Positions 1 through 10,104 of a stretch of 45,715 bases of DNA are shown here, one piece after another. The first letter of the stretch is position 1. Every line of letters begins with the position of its first letter. Under the pieces are notes generated by a model. The model saw only the letters and a program-made list of their open reading frames with translations, did not search any database and was not told the origin of the DNA. The stretch is from Leidyana gryllorum EB-2025a. Lineage: Eukaryota; Apicomplexa. Location: positions 1 through 45,715 of the forward strand of contig JBLWGC010000025.1 in assembly GCA_048772705.1 (NCBI GenBank), in the 5' to 3' direction. Both the position numbers and the translations under genes were made by a program.

Positions 1-2681
1 GTCATCCACGATCCCCCATGACCTGCAAGTGTGCACCTGAGCATCTGTACGATTGATCTATTTGCTCGTTCAACGAGTCCGTTAGTCTGCGGATGAGCTG
101 CCGTTGACATCGCTAAGTCAATTCCCAAGCCTTTTAGAGTATCCTGCCAAATCGCCGCTGTGAACCGTGGGTCTCTATCGGAGACCACTTTCTGTGGTAG
201 ACCGTGAACTTTGATAATATTAGTGGTGAATAGTTCTGCCGCTTCGTTTGCAGTGATTGTCTTGAAACACGGTATCAGTCGTATGCGTCGCGAGAGCCTA
301 TCAACCACAACCATCACATAATTGTGGCCGGTTCGTTCGTCGGGAGGCAGTTCTAGGAAGTCAAGTCCTATTTCGACCCAGGGGCTGGTCGGATTGTTTA
401 ACGGGTTCAGAAGTCCGAATTTGCGGTGATTTCGCATCTTGGATCGTTGGCAAGTTTGGCAATTCCGGCAGTACGCCGAGACATCCGCCGATAGTCCCCG
501 CCACGTGAACAAGGCCTTGATTCTTCCAATCGTTTTCTCTGGGGCCAAATGCCCAGCCAGGGTGCTGTCGTGATTCTCAGCAATAATCTCCCTTATTATG
601 GACGGGTCATTGGGTACTTCTATTGTTGCTTCTGGGGTTACTGGAAGCCCCTCAATCCATTGAACTTCTCCACATTTGCCCGCTTCCTGTTCCTTTGTTC
701 TCCAGCTCTCCCTGAGTCTCTCTTCTATGTTCTGTTTGGCCGATAGTTGTATGCTGAAACATTCTGAGTGGTTCTCGTCCACCTGTGGATGTCGGGGTCG
801 ACTCAATAGATCGGCAATAAAATTTTGGGTTCCCCTCAAGTAGGTGATGTTGATGTCCAATTCCGCCAAGGTGATGAGCCATCTCACCTGTCTGTCGGAG
901 AGGTGTGGCTGCTGCATCAGGTAAGTCAACGGTTTATGATCCGTAACAATATTCGTTCTTCTGCCCACTAACAGGTGTCGCCAGTGACGGCACGCGAGCA
1001 CGATGGCCAACAACTCCCGCTCATGTGTTGGGTATCTGCTTTGAGCGTCGTTGAGGGTTTTGGAGAAGAAATCCACTGGGCACATCCCTCTGTCGGTTTT
1101 CTGTTGTAGTACGGCTCCAACTGCATTGAGACTGGCATCTGTGTTAATGGTGAGTTCTGTGACCGTTGCAAGAGGGAAAGAGAGCTTGGGCGCCGTGCGG
1201 ATGCTTTCCTTTAATAAGGCTATCGCTGCGTCGGTGTCGGCTGTACGTTCAATCTTATCTGTAGGTTTCTTCTTGCCTTTTCCAGCTGCGTATAGTGGTG
1301 CGGATATCTGGGCGAAGTTCGGTATGAACTTCCGGTAGTAATTAAACATTCCGAGGAAGCGCTGGAGTTCCCTCAACGTTGTCGGGTGATGGATCTCACA
1401 TAGTCCATCCACTTTTTGGGGAATTGGTGAGATGCATCCAGCTTCGATCTGGTGTCCGATGTACTCGATGCGTGTTTTGAAGAAGTGGGATTTCCTGCGG
1501 TGTACTCGTAAGGTTGCTCGGTCGAGCCGTGTGAAAACTTCTTGCAGGTCCGTTCTATGTCGTGTCCGACTAGGAGAGTATATCAGGACGTCGTCTAAAT
1601 AGACGAAGACGCAGTGTCCAAGAAGTCCATGGAACGTTTGGTTCATGAGTGTCATGAACGTTGCGGGGGCATTCGTCAGGCCGTTCGGCATAACGGTCCA
1701 CTCAAACAGGCCCCATGGAGTCGCAAATGCCGTGAGTTTTTGTGCTTGTTCCGTCATTCTAATCTGATGATATCCCGCCTTTAGGTCGAGGATGGAGAAC
1801 CATTCCGCTCCCCCCAAGATCTGTATGGCGTCCTCTATTGCTGGGAGAGGTGAGGCCACCTTTTTTGTGGCATTGTTCAGTGCTCGATAGTCGCAGACCA
1901 GTCGTGGCACCGCCGTGTCTTTCTTGGGCACGAACATACACGGCGAGGCCCAACTGGAGCTACTGAGTGTGATTTTGCCGTTCTCCGCGAGTTCTATGAT
2001 TTGGCGCCGCATTTCTCCGATATGCTTCTGGGGAATCTTATATGGTTGGCGGACAAACGGAGTGCAGTTGGGGTCTATGAGCGTGATGTCATGGTCTATG
2101 TTCTGGCGCCTGGGTGGTAGGCCTGTTGGTTCCGTGAATATGCGAGCAAACAATTTGATCAAGTCCTCTTCCTCCCTGGGAATATCGATATGGGTTTCCT
2201 CCATTGGTTGCTCGGTGACTCTTAATGCGTTCACCTCTGCGCCTTCGCTGTTGGGTTTAGTCCATTCGACACTCCGTCTCTTGTCAATTGGAATCACTCT
2301 TCGTTCAAGTATGCACAAGTTCCTTGTGACGTCGGTTCCTATACAAAGGCCTAGGTGAATTATCACAGCTGTTGGTATTATTATGTCGTATGGTAAACCT
2401 TCCACCATGGCTGCCTTCACGCCAACTGTCTGTCCTTCATGCGTCTCGATCCGTACGTGTGTAAGTGGTTTCCTTTGCGTTTGATACAGGGCGGCGATGT
2501 TCACGAAGTCCCCACTAGGCTCCAAGGAAAGCTTCCTTGCTGCATTCGTATCTATGCAAGCTATCGACGCGCCTGTGTCTATAAGTACACATGCGGGGAC
2601 GGGTGTGCTTCGTGGGTTGGGATGACTCATGTACCAGTTAGCCGTCAGTGGTGGTGCTCGCGGGCCAACGAGTTCTCTCAA
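1..2681 (-). CDS. pol: Pol of element A, left copy (5' part, to window edge)
   Basis: The pol frame starts at the gag end, overlapping it by a few bases in the -1 frame, and shows no stop down to position 1. It covers protease (DTGAS), reverse transcriptase (YLDD, about 1585-1600), RNase H (TDHKPL) and most of integrase. I infer its openness from the matching frame in the other A copy and from the lack of a closed frame here. The end of integrase and the chromodomain lie outside the window. Confidence 0.75.
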   Translation of the reverse strand, partial: MRELVGPRAPPLTANWYMSHPNPRSTPVPACVLIDTGASIACIDTNAARKLSLEPSGDFVNIAALYQTQRKPLTHVRIETHEGQTVGVKAAMVEGLPYDIIIPTAVIIHLGLCIGTDVTRNLCILERRVIPIDKRRSVEWTKPNSEGAEVNALRVTEQPMEETHIDIPREEEDLIKLFARIFTEPTGLPPRRQNIDHDITLIDPNCTPFVRQPYKIPQKHIGEMRRQIIELAENGKITLSSSSWASPCMFVPKKDTAVPRLVCDYRALNNATKKVASPLPAIEDAIQILGGAEWFSILDLKAGYHQIRMTEQAQKLTAFATPWGLFEWTVMPNGLTNAPATFMTLMNQTFHGLLGHCVFVYLDDVLIYSPSRTRHRTDLQEVFTRLDRATLRVHRRKSHFFKTRIEYIGHQIEAGCISPIPQKVDGLCEIHHPTTLRELQRFLGMFNYYRKFIPNFAQISAPLYAAGKGKKKPTDKIERTADTDAAIALLKESIRTAPKLSFPLATVTELTINTDASLNAVGAVLQQKTDRGMCPVDFFSKTLNDAQSRYPTHERELLAIVLACRHWRHLLVGRRTNIVTDHKPLTYLMQQPHLSDRQVRWLITLAELDINITYLRGTQNFIADLLSRPRHPQVDENHSECFSIQLSAKQNIEERLRESWRTKEQEAGKCGEVQWIEGLPVTPEATIEVPNDPSIIREIIAENHDSTLAGHLAPEKTIGRIKALFTWRGLSADVSAYCRNCQTCQRSKMRNHRKFGLLNPLNNPTSPWVEIGLDFLELPPDERTGHNYVMVVVDRLSRRIRLIPCFKTITANEAAELFTTNIIKVHGLPQKVVSDRDPRFTAAIWQDTLKGLGIDLAMSTAAHPQTNGLVERANRSIVQMLRCTLAGHGGSWM

Positions 2682-3745
2682 GTGCGGTTGGCCAGTGCGC
2701 CTTGAGACTGCGGAAAATCCTCTGCAATCGAAAATACACGTCGTTGTTCGCCCATTCTATTGACGTTGGTGCCAGGCCTTCTCTCCGGTCTCCTGTCATC
2801 ACGCGGTAATGGGCACTTCCAGGCCGTGTGGTCCGTTTGCCCACAGTTGAAACATCTCCTCTCGCGAATGCACTGCTCGTGAGTGAATGGACAATTCTTG
2901 CCCACTCGGGCGATCTTTCGCGCTTCCATGGCGAAGCAGTGTTCCATTGGTCGCTTGTTTCGTCCCACTGTCACGCTGTACACTAGTGCCCGTCGGCATA
3001 CAATTTCCAGTGGTTCTGTGGTGTAAGCAGCCAATGCCATTCGGTCTTCGGATGGCAGGCCATCGAAGAACATGTTAACCCTCGTTTGTTGGTCGATGGC
3101 AGCATCAATACCTCGGTTGAGGGAACAGAATTCCAGTACGTATGCTTCCATGGAGTCCGTTTTTGTAAGTTTCATCATTTTTGTCATGTCGGTATCAACT
3201 ACGCTGCACGGGTCAAATTCGTCTATCAGTCTGCGCGCGAAGTCGTCCCAGGTGCCTTGAATCACTCCCTCATTGTTCAGTAGCCAGCGTGCGGCCGAGT
3301 TCGCCAGTAATGTACTAGCGATCTGAACCTTGGCTGCGTCATCCGTTATTCTGTTGGCCAAGAATTTGGCTCGGCACGTATCTATCCAGTCCCTGGCCCG
3401 ATACTCTTTGCCGCCCGTGAACAGATTGTGGCCCTTGAATGCCATGCGCGCTTCCTTCAGCTGTTCGTTATCCTTGTGCAGTCTTCTCGCATGTCGTTTC
3501 CGCTCCTGTTTCCGAGCCGGCTTGTCACTCTGCTGTAGTGGTTCTTGTAGGCCTTGCGTTTCCTCTGTGGGAGGGGTATTGCCGCCGTTGTCATCGTCGT
3601 GTTGCAAATCAGGATCCGCGTCATCGTGCACTGCCGCGTCGTTCTCCTTCGTTGTAGTTGAGTACGCACTGCTACCAGTGTAACGGGCATCGTCCCCCGT
3701 TCTGCTATCGGGGCTGAGTCGCTGTTTCTTTGATCTTAGGTGCAT
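2678..3745 (-). CDS. gag: Gag of element A, left copy
   Basis: About 355 codons from the ATG inside the LTR; an upstream GTG would lengthen it but ATG is preferred. The N-terminus begins MHLRSKKQ and is LTR-encoded. The primer-binding site is read as Tyr-Thr-Gly-Ser-Ser. A charged linker is followed by the capsid-like region (ARDWIDTC, ANSAARWLLNN) and one CCHC knuckle, CFNCGQTDHTAWKC, near the C-terminus for nucleic-acid binding. Gag would form the cytoplasmic virus-like particle. Same frame as the copy at 10633. Confidence 0.88.
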   Translation of the reverse strand: MHLRSKKQRLSPDSRTGDDARYTGSSAYSTTTKENDAAVHDDADPDLQHDDDNGGNTPPTEETQGLQEPLQQSDKPARKQERKRHARRLHKDNEQLKEARMAFKGHNLFTGGKEYRARDWIDTCRAKFLANRITDDAAKVQIASTLLANSAARWLLNNEGVIQGTWDDFARRLIDEFDPCSVVDTDMTKMMKLTKTDSMEAYVLEFCSLNRGIDAAIDQQTRVNMFFDGLPSEDRMALAAYTTEPLEIVCRRALVYSVTVGRNKRPMEHCFAMEARKIARVGKNCPFTHEQCIRERRCFNCGQTDHTAWKCPLPRDDRRPERRPGTNVNRMGEQRRVFSIAEDFPQSQGALANRT

Positions 3746-3891
3746 TGTAGTCGTGTTATTAGTTTCAGTAAGTTGTCGTTCACTCAAAATGTTCACTCAA
3801 AAACGTGTGTGTATATTGCGTGTCTCCGTCTCCGGGCTGGCCGGCCGGCACGTGTGGAGCCGGAGACACTCCCGTGTAAGTGGGGCTTACA
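3679..3891 (-). repeat. 5' LTR of element A, left copy
   Basis: 213 bp, reading TGTAAGCCCC...CCCGTTACA on the minus strand. It looks identical to the two LTRs at 10487 and 15316. It contains the GTGTCTCCG...CGGAGACAC inverted repeat, a TATA-like AATATA, and the gag ATG. The primer site TGGTAGCAGTGCG follows after one base, at about 3665-3677. Confidence 0.93.
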
Positions 3892-5144
3892 CTTACCGTT
3901 TTGCACAAGTCCAACGCCGCACTGAGTCCAAAAATTATTAGATGGTTGGTGAAAATTAGCCAATTCCCAGCAAAACTGGACTATATTCCTGGGGAACGAA
4001 ATGAACTAGCCGATCTGTTGAGCCGCACCGGAGCCGCCAGAGGTGTGTACACAGTGGTTGCAGCAAATGAGCAGACAGCCGACACTGATTTCGCTCGACT
4101 ACTACGAGGGGCATCTGAGACCGTCACCGACATCCCCAACGGATACGAACGACATGGATCATTGATACTCGATGAGTACGGACGGATATATATCCCCGCC
4201 AATGATAACCTGAGACGACTGGTCCTATCAGAAAGCCACGACTCACTCCTCGCAGGCCACTTAGCACACGACCGGACACTATTAAAAATCAGAGGACAGT
4301 TCAACTGGCCTGGTATTACCGAGGACGTGAGAAAGTATTGCGCAGCATGCGTACCCTGCCAACGAGCCAAGACTCTCAGCACAAAGCCACTCGGACTGCT
4401 GAATCCACTGAATCCCCCAGAATTACCTTGGGAATCAGTGTCCATAGACTTAGTGTGCTTACCGGCAGACCCCACAAGTGGAAACAACTGTTTGATGACA
4501 ATCATCGACCGCCTCACTCGGCGCATACTCCTAACCCCGTGCAGAACCACCATCGACAAAACCGGAACTGCAGAGATTCTCATGAATCGGGTTGTGAGGG
4601 AGCATGGATACCCGAAATCAATCGTTTCAGACCGCGACCCACGGTGGATCAACGACATGTGGAGAGAATTGTTGAGAGCAGCAGGTACCCAACTGAACGT
4701 CAGCACCACTGCCCATCCCCAGACGAACGGACTGCTCTAGAGAGCTCACAGGACTCTCATCCAGATGCTACGTTGCGTCTGCAGCGAACTGAACCCCGAA
4801 TGGGAGGCCATGATACCGGCGCTAGAGTTCGCGTATAACGCGATGCCCAACAGCTCAACCGGAATCTCCCCGTTCCAGGCGGAACGCGGCTACATTCCCC
4901 GTGTACCACTCACATTGGGCACCAACCCTCAGTTTGACGGGCTTCACCTACACTCAGAGGCCATATCGAACCTCCAGGATCGGATTCGCGAAGCCCAAAA
5001 CAGGCAAAAGAACCACTACGACAAGAGACACCGAAACTACACCTTCGAACCGGGCGACTACGCACTGATCGACACTCGAGGACTGCACGGATGCTACAAT
5101 GGCAAGCTAACGAGACCGTACACGGCACCGAGGATGATCACGCG
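3892..5144 (+). pseudogene. Element C, RNase H end and integrase (fossil fragment)
   Basis: Starts in the RNase H tail just after the TDHKPLT motif and continues through the connection (SPKIIRWL, LADLLSR). Then come the integrase zinc-binding region (GHLAHDRTL, CAACVPCQ), the catalytic core (SIDLVCLP, SDRDPRW, HPQTNG) and the C-terminal region. It is the continuation of the C sequence at 15529-17250, separated from it by element A and an inversion. Degraded, with about one break in this stretch besides the insertions. It ends at the CCGTC target duplication of element F. Confidence 0.85.
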
Positions 5145-5149
5145 CCGTC

Positions 5150-5364
5150 TGTAGCGAACACTAGGTAAGTCTGTGTCTCCGAGACCGGCACGGACCGGCC
5201 GGCCGGAGACACGGGGAGTACAGACACGCACGCGTGTGGTGTGGTTTTTGGAGTTTAGATTAGACTGAAAATGACTACAAGAACTCAGAAGAAATCTAAG
5301 AACAATACAGCTAATGAACCTGACAGTGAACCCACCGAAGCCACCTGTAGTACCAGTAGTTACA
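5150..5364 (+). repeat. 5' LTR of element F
   Basis: TGTAGCGAAC...AGTAGTTACA, 215 bp. It holds the inverted repeat TGTCTCCG...CGGAGACA with a GGCCGGCCGG core and the gag ATG at 5271, so the first 31 or so Gag codons are LTR-encoded. The primer site begins at 5366 and is part of the gag frame. A GGTAAGT donor-like string lies at about 5164. Confidence 0.95.
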
Positions 5365-6137
5365 CTGGTAGCAGTCTTGATCGAACGATGGACGGATTGG
5401 CGAATCAGCTGAAATTAGTTACGCAGATAGTGAAAACATATGATGGCCTGACGGACGCAAGGGCTCATATTGACAACCTAGAAGCAACCTTCAACACACT
5501 CATGATACCGAACGAAAACCGAGCAAGGATTGCATGTGGAACTCTGCGCGAAACGGCAGCCAGGTGGCTTAACAAGACAGCGAAGGAAGACGACCCCAGG
5601 AAGACAAGTTGGGAACAGTTCTGCGACCAGTTCATGACGGAATTCGGCCTCGGGCCGAGGAGTGATCTAGAAGAGCTTATGGATCTCCGAACCAACAACA
5701 ACAACATAGAGGAATACGCTAAGAAGGCCAGGCTCCTACGGCGCGGCATCGCCAACATGACGGAAAAGCAAGTTATTTCGATACTGACCAGAGGACTACC
5801 CAACCTTGAAAGAAACCTGGTAGTGGCACAAAGACCCAGTACCTTTGATGAAGCAATCGAGATTATACTCGAACTGGCCAGAACAAGACGATTGGACAGA
5901 GATGTGGGAACACGCGTGCTCATAGGATTCAGAAAGATTGACAAGAACTTATGCAGGAAACGAGGCTTGTGCTTCGTGTGCGGAAAGAGTGGGCATTTAG
6001 CAGCCAGCTGCAAAGACAAGCAACCCGAAAGATCGGTACGAAGAAGAACGGTGCACATGGCTGTGGAGCCAACAGCAGATGCCAAGGAGGCAGAAAGGAT
6101 CATAGCATCCGACACTGAACCGAGTCAGGATTTTTAG
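5271..6137 (+). CDS. gag: Gag of element F
   Basis: 288 codons from an ATG in the LTR. An N-terminal Thr/Ser/Lys-rich stretch is followed by Tyr-Thr-Gly-Ser-Ser encoded by the primer site. The capsid-like domain (about residues 50-190) has the motifs HIDNLEATF and ACGTLRETAARW shared with the other Gags here. One CCHC knuckle, CFVCGKSGHLAASC, sits near residue 230. It ends GAT-TTT-TAG, and the pol frame is open from the same T run in the -1 frame, as expected for a programmed -1 shift. Role: virus-like particle assembly and RNA packaging. Confidence 0.93.
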   Translation: MTTRTQKKSKNNTANEPDSEPTEATCSTSSYTGSSLDRTMDGLANQLKLVTQIVKTYDGLTDARAHIDNLEATFNTLMIPNENRARIACGTLRETAARWLNKTAKEDDPRKTSWEQFCDQFMTEFGLGPRSDLEELMDLRTNNNNIEEYAKKARLLRRGIANMTEKQVISILTRGLPNLERNLVVAQRPSTFDEAIEIILELARTRRLDRDVGTRVLIGFRKIDKNLCRKRGLCFVCGKSGHLAASCKDKQPERSVRRRTVHMAVEPTADAKEAERIIASDTEPSQDF

Positions 6138-6208
6138 AAAGGCCTCTTCACCGAAGTCCCGAACGGGAGGCACTGACTCAGGGCACACAGCATGTACCGA
6201 TAACGATT

Positions 6209-9200
6209 ATGCGAACTGCGAGAGTGAACCAGGCCACAGTGGTGTGGTACGCAATAAGAGAAGGACAAAAGGAGGCGTTGAAGTTTCTGCTGGATACCGG
6301 AGCAGAAGTCAACATCCTGAGTGCCCAAACAGCAGATAGAATGGATTTGGGAGACGGTGACGGACAAGCAGAGCCGTTAGTTGGCATAGGAAAGGCCACG
6401 ACGAGAGGACGAGTGGAGCTAGATATCCTAACTGGACTCGGAAGACAAGTCAAGTTGGATTTCAGAATAGCACCACTGCAATTGAACACATACGACGGAC
6501 TAATAGGCATCAATGAATTCCCCAAGTTGGGAATTGCCATAGCCACAGACGAGCAGGGGTTGGTACGAGTGGTGGAAAGCTTCTATTTACCCAAGCAATG
6601 CCTCACCACGATAATACCAATAAAGGCAGTTGACCCTACCAGCATTCGAGTACCACCAGAGGAAAGTTGGATAACCAATGACTTTGGCCAACTCTTCACA
6701 CCGCCAACGACCTTACCACCCGAAAGACAGTTCCACGATTTTGAGATACAAGTACAGCCAGGGCACCCAGTGAACCAAAATCCGTACCAAGCATCACCGC
6801 AAGCAACGGCGGAAATGAGGAGGCAGGTAAAGGAACTACTGCAGGCAGGGAGAATCAAGCGATCGAAGTCACCTTGGGGATCACCCTGTTTTCTTGTACC
6901 GAAGAAAGATACACCAATTCCGCGACTGGTGGTGAATTTCAAAGCTGTTAACGAGCGCACAGTGCCCTACAACTATCCACTAGCACGACAAGAAGAAATA
7001 GCAAACTCGGTCAGAGGATCGAAGGTGTTCAGCAAACTGGATTTACAATCGGGTTATAACCAAGTGGGAATCAGGCCAGGCTCTCAACAATACACCGCCT
7101 TTGTGACACCATTTGGGAAGTTCGAATATACGGTCTTACCGTTTGGACTGCGCAATGCGCCGGGAGCCTTCGTCGCCTTTATTGCAGAAATACTCGAGGA
7201 AGCCATAGGGAAATACGTATTTGCCTATGTAGATGACATATTGGTATACAGCGAGAACATTACCAGTCATAGAGAACATCTACGAAGCGTCCTGCAAACA
7301 CTGGAACAACATGAGCTAAAGGTTCATCCACGAAAGTCAGCCTTCTTCCTACAACGAGTGGATTTCATAGGACACACGCTTAGCGCGGAAGGTCTCACCC
7401 CAGATATAGATAGACTCAAAACGTTCCGAACCAAGAAGCCACCCAACACCATCAAAGAGCTCAGGAAGGTGATTGGGGCCATGACCTATTATGGTAGATT
7501 TATCAAGAATTTTGCCCAACTCACAAGTGAATTTCACAAAATTTTGAGCACAGAAAAGGACCAAAGAACAATCAACTGGACTGCGGACAGGCGACAAAAA
7601 TGGCATCTGTTAACGGAACAGTTCACAGAGGACTTAAAGTTGGGCCTGGTGAACCCTCAAATCCCATTCACGGTGACAACGGATGCGTCCAATACAGCTA
7701 TAGGAGCAGCGTTGACCCAGGAAGTAGCACCGGATGAGGTGGTGGTCATAGAGAACTTCAGCAAAATGCTCAATCCAACGGAACAGCACTGGCCAGTGCA
7801 CGAGCGCGAACTGCATGCCATCGAAGTGGCACTCAAGAGATGGAAGTTCTATCTCATGTCCAGGCCGTTCCTCGTGAAAACGGACCACAAACCGCTGTCA
7901 ACGCTGGTGAAACTGAAGAACCTATCCCCAAAGGTCATACGTTGGTTGATAAAAATCTCTCAATTTCCGACCCGAATTGACTACATTCCGGGAGAACAGA
8001 ATTTACTGGCAGACATCTTATCTAGACCAGACATGCCACAAACGGAGCCAACGACCGCACCGACTGTGATGATGGCGACCGAAACACAAGTAAGATCAAC
8101 CTTTGCGGAAAGACTGCAGGAAATCTCGAACCGGACTGAACCACCGGAAGGAATGGAAAGAGGAAGCCAAGGATTGATTTTTAATCATGAAGGACGGATA
8201 TATGTACCGCCAGGACAGGGACTAAGGGAAGAAACCTTGGAAGAGAGTCACACCTCAACGCTGGCAGGACATATGGGCCACGTGCGCACTCTACACAGGC
8301 TAGCGGGCCAGTATACCTGGCCAGGAATGGCGAACGACGTTCGAACCTTCTGCCGAAACTGTACAACGTGCCAACGGGCCAAAGCAAACCGTCGACCATC
8401 CTTGGGACTGCTGAATCCCATTTCACCGCCCGACCTCCCATGGGAAGGTATATCAATTGATCTACTGGCACTTCCACCAGATCCCACGAACGGCATGGAC
8501 GAATTATTTGTGGCAATCGACCGCCTAACGAGGAGAATAATCCTAGAACCATGCACCTTGAGCGTCACGGCAGCACAGTGTGCAGAGATTGTAATGAACA
8601 GGATAGTACGACAACATGGCTACCCCAAGTTCATTGTGGCAGACCGGGACACGAGATGGATGTCGGAACTCTGGACAGAGCTATTCAAGAAAGGGGGAAC
8701 AACCCTGAAACCAACGACGTCAGCCCATCCTCAAACGAATGGATTAGTTGAGAGGGCAAACCGAACGATTATCCAGATGCTGAGGACACTGTGCGAAGAG
8801 GCGGTCCCCAAATGGACAGAAAGAATACCAGCCCTAGAGTTGGGATACAACACAATGATGAACGAATCAACGGGACTGACACCATTCGAAGCAGAGTGTG
8901 GGTTGCAGCCGAGACTTCCATCCACGATGGAATCCATAACGAACCCAACAGTGGCAGCGTGGCTCACAGAGGAACGACTTCAGATTATCAAGGACAGATG
9001 GATGGAAGCGGCGACCAGACAAGCGAAACAGTACGACAAAGGGCGATCCAGGCCGAATATAAACGAAGGAGACTGGGCGTTACTACACACCAAAGGTTTG
9101 AGAGGATTGCCAATGCACAAACTGACCAAGCCCTTCTGTGGACCCTATGAAGTAACAGCCAAAGGGCCAGGAGATGTTTACCAGCTGAACTTACCAGCAT

Positions 9201-9514
9201 CATGGAGATGCCACAAGAAATTTCATGCATCGAGACTGAAACCATTTGCAGGCCCACATCCATCCGAAGACACCACAACCTATGTCATGAACAAGGTTTG
9301 CGGACAGAGGGGAGGCTACATGACCGGCCGTCCAATGGAATGGCTCATAGACTGGGCTGGCTTTGGAGAGAGAGAGCGCACATGGGAGCCGATATCCACC
9401 ATTAGAGAAGCATTGGCGGAGGACTTAGTGAAGGAATACAGAAGAGAATGGAACAGGAAACAACCGAGCAACATGCATTTCTCAACAGATGAAGTTCAGG
9501 GCCAAGACCTTTAG
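6209..9514 (+). CDS. pol: Pol of element F: PR-RT-RH-IN-chromodomain
   Basis: 1101 codons from the first ATG; the same frame is already open from the gag end at about 6134, so the product is probably made as a Gag-Pol fusion. Protease has DTGAE at about residue 29. Reverse transcriptase has FVTPFGKFEY and YVDD near residue 340. RNase H has TTDAS, HERELHAIE and TDHKPL. Integrase has an H-H-C-C zinc site (GHMGHVRTLH, CRNCTTCQ, about 690-725) and the catalytic core (SIDLLALP, ADRDTRW, HPQTNGLVERA). A chromodomain lies at about residues 1030-1075 (WLIDWAGF, TWEPISTI). The chromodomain suggests targeting to chromatin marks, as known for chromoviruses. Appears intact. Confidence 0.95.
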   Translation: MRTARVNQATVVWYAIREGQKEALKFLLDTGAEVNILSAQTADRMDLGDGDGQAEPLVGIGKATTRGRVELDILTGLGRQVKLDFRIAPLQLNTYDGLIGINEFPKLGIAIATDEQGLVRVVESFYLPKQCLTTIIPIKAVDPTSIRVPPEESWITNDFGQLFTPPTTLPPERQFHDFEIQVQPGHPVNQNPYQASPQATAEMRRQVKELLQAGRIKRSKSPWGSPCFLVPKKDTPIPRLVVNFKAVNERTVPYNYPLARQEEIANSVRGSKVFSKLDLQSGYNQVGIRPGSQQYTAFVTPFGKFEYTVLPFGLRNAPGAFVAFIAEILEEAIGKYVFAYVDDILVYSENITSHREHLRSVLQTLEQHELKVHPRKSAFFLQRVDFIGHTLSAEGLTPDIDRLKTFRTKKPPNTIKELRKVIGAMTYYGRFIKNFAQLTSEFHKILSTEKDQRTINWTADRRQKWHLLTEQFTEDLKLGLVNPQIPFTVTTDASNTAIGAALTQEVAPDEVVVIENFSKMLNPTEQHWPVHERELHAIEVALKRWKFYLMSRPFLVKTDHKPLSTLVKLKNLSPKVIRWLIKISQFPTRIDYIPGEQNLLADILSRPDMPQTEPTTAPTVMMATETQVRSTFAERLQEISNRTEPPEGMERGSQGLIFNHEGRIYVPPGQGLREETLEESHTSTLAGHMGHVRTLHRLAGQYTWPGMANDVRTFCRNCTTCQRAKANRRPSLGLLNPISPPDLPWEGISIDLLALPPDPTNGMDELFVAIDRLTRRIILEPCTLSVTAAQCAEIVMNRIVRQHGYPKFIVADRDTRWMSELWTELFKKGGTTLKPTTSAHPQTNGLVERANRTIIQMLRTLCEEAVPKWTERIPALELGYNTMMNESTGLTPFEAECGLQPRLPSTMESITNPTVAAWLTEERLQIIKDRWMEAATRQAKQYDKGRSRPNINEGDWALLHTKGLRGLPMHKLTKPFCGPYEVTAKGPGDVYQLNLPASWRCHKKFHASRLKPFAGPHPSEDTTTYVMNKVCGQRGGYMTGRPMEWLIDWAGFGERERTWEPISTIREALAEDLVKEYRREWNRKQPSNMHFSTDEVQGQDL

Positions 9515-9533
9515 AAGAAGAGGTGGGGAGGAG

Positions 9534-9748
9534 TGTAGCGAACACTAGGTAAGTCTGTGTCTCCGAGACCGGCACGGACCGGCCGGCCGGAGACACGGGG
9601 AGTACAGACACGCACGCGTGTGGTGTGGTTTTTGGAGTTTAGATTAGACTGAAAATGACTACAAGAACTCAGAAGAAATCTAAGAACAATACAGCTAATG
9701 AACCTGACAGTGAACCCACCGAAGCCACCTGTAGTACCAGTAGTTACA
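9534..9748 (+). repeat. 3' LTR of element F
   Basis: Same 215 bp as 5150-5364. It is preceded by the purine tract AGAAGAAGAGGTGGGGAGGAG at about 9513-9533, the presumed plus-strand primer. The CCGTC target duplication follows at 9749-9753. Confidence 0.95.
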
Positions 9749-9753
9749 CCGTC

Positions 9754-10104
9754 TTCCAAAGGATGTGTTCGAAGTCGACATGCCAACGTCGTGGAAGGGG
9801 CTCCGTCGATTCCACATCAGCCGACTGAAGAAGTACCAGGGCACGCCACCGGATAGGGATCAGGAGTTGTTCACTATGGAAAGCATACTAGCCCAAACCT
9901 TGGACCACCGAGGACTACGCTTCCAGGTCAAATGGAGCGGTTATCCTAGAGAGGCAGCAACATGGGAACCACTGGAGACCATCAGAGAAGCGGACGCTAT
10001 CGACCTCGTGTTAGAGTATAGACGCGAATGGAACCAACGCAACAGGGGCGCACCGTTCACCCAAGAGGAGCTAGAAGGACAGGATCTCGTTAGCGGGGGA
10101 GGAG
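9754..10104 (+). pseudogene. Element C, integrase tail and chromodomain (fossil fragment)
   Basis: Continuation of element C after the F insertion. It shows the integrase-end motif FHISRLKKYQG, a chromodomain (MESILAQT, FQVKWSGYP, ATWEPLETI) and the tail motif EWNQRN...FTQEELEGQDL shared with the other pols. It ends Gly-Gly-Val and a TAG taken from the first bases of the LTR at 10105. The purine tract GGGGGAGGAG is coding. The reading frame looks open in this piece. Confidence 0.85.

Larger units (their letters stand above)
1..3891 (-). mobile_element. Chromovirus element A, left copy (partial, runs off window)
   Basis: Ty3/gypsy LTR retrotransposon read on the minus strand: 5' LTR at 3679-3891, primer site beside it, gag, then the pol frame, which shows no closing stop before the window edge. 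It is a near-perfect reverse complement of 10487-14614 without the solo LTR found in that copy; I saw one in-frame 6-bp length difference in pol. The right flank is CTTAC followed by sequence of element C, matching the reverse complement of the flank beside the other A copy. Young and apparently open in the visible part; the 3' end lies outside the window. Confidence 0.9.
5150..9748 (+). mobile_element. Chromovirus element F (looks whole)
   Basis: 4599-bp Ty3/gypsy element with 215-bp LTRs at both ends, identical by eye, flanked by 5-bp duplications CCGTC (5145-5149 and 9749-9753). Order: LTR, primer site TGGTAGCAGTCTTG, gag, pol with chromodomain, purine tract, LTR. It is inserted in the 3' half of element C. 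Both frames look open, so it is a very recent insertion. It lies inside the segment I infer to have been inverted. Confidence 0.95.

Noticed and set aside
3981-4709. Long minus-strand frame opposite the C integrase
   Set aside because: It has no domain and sits opposite clear integrase motifs; a shadow frame.
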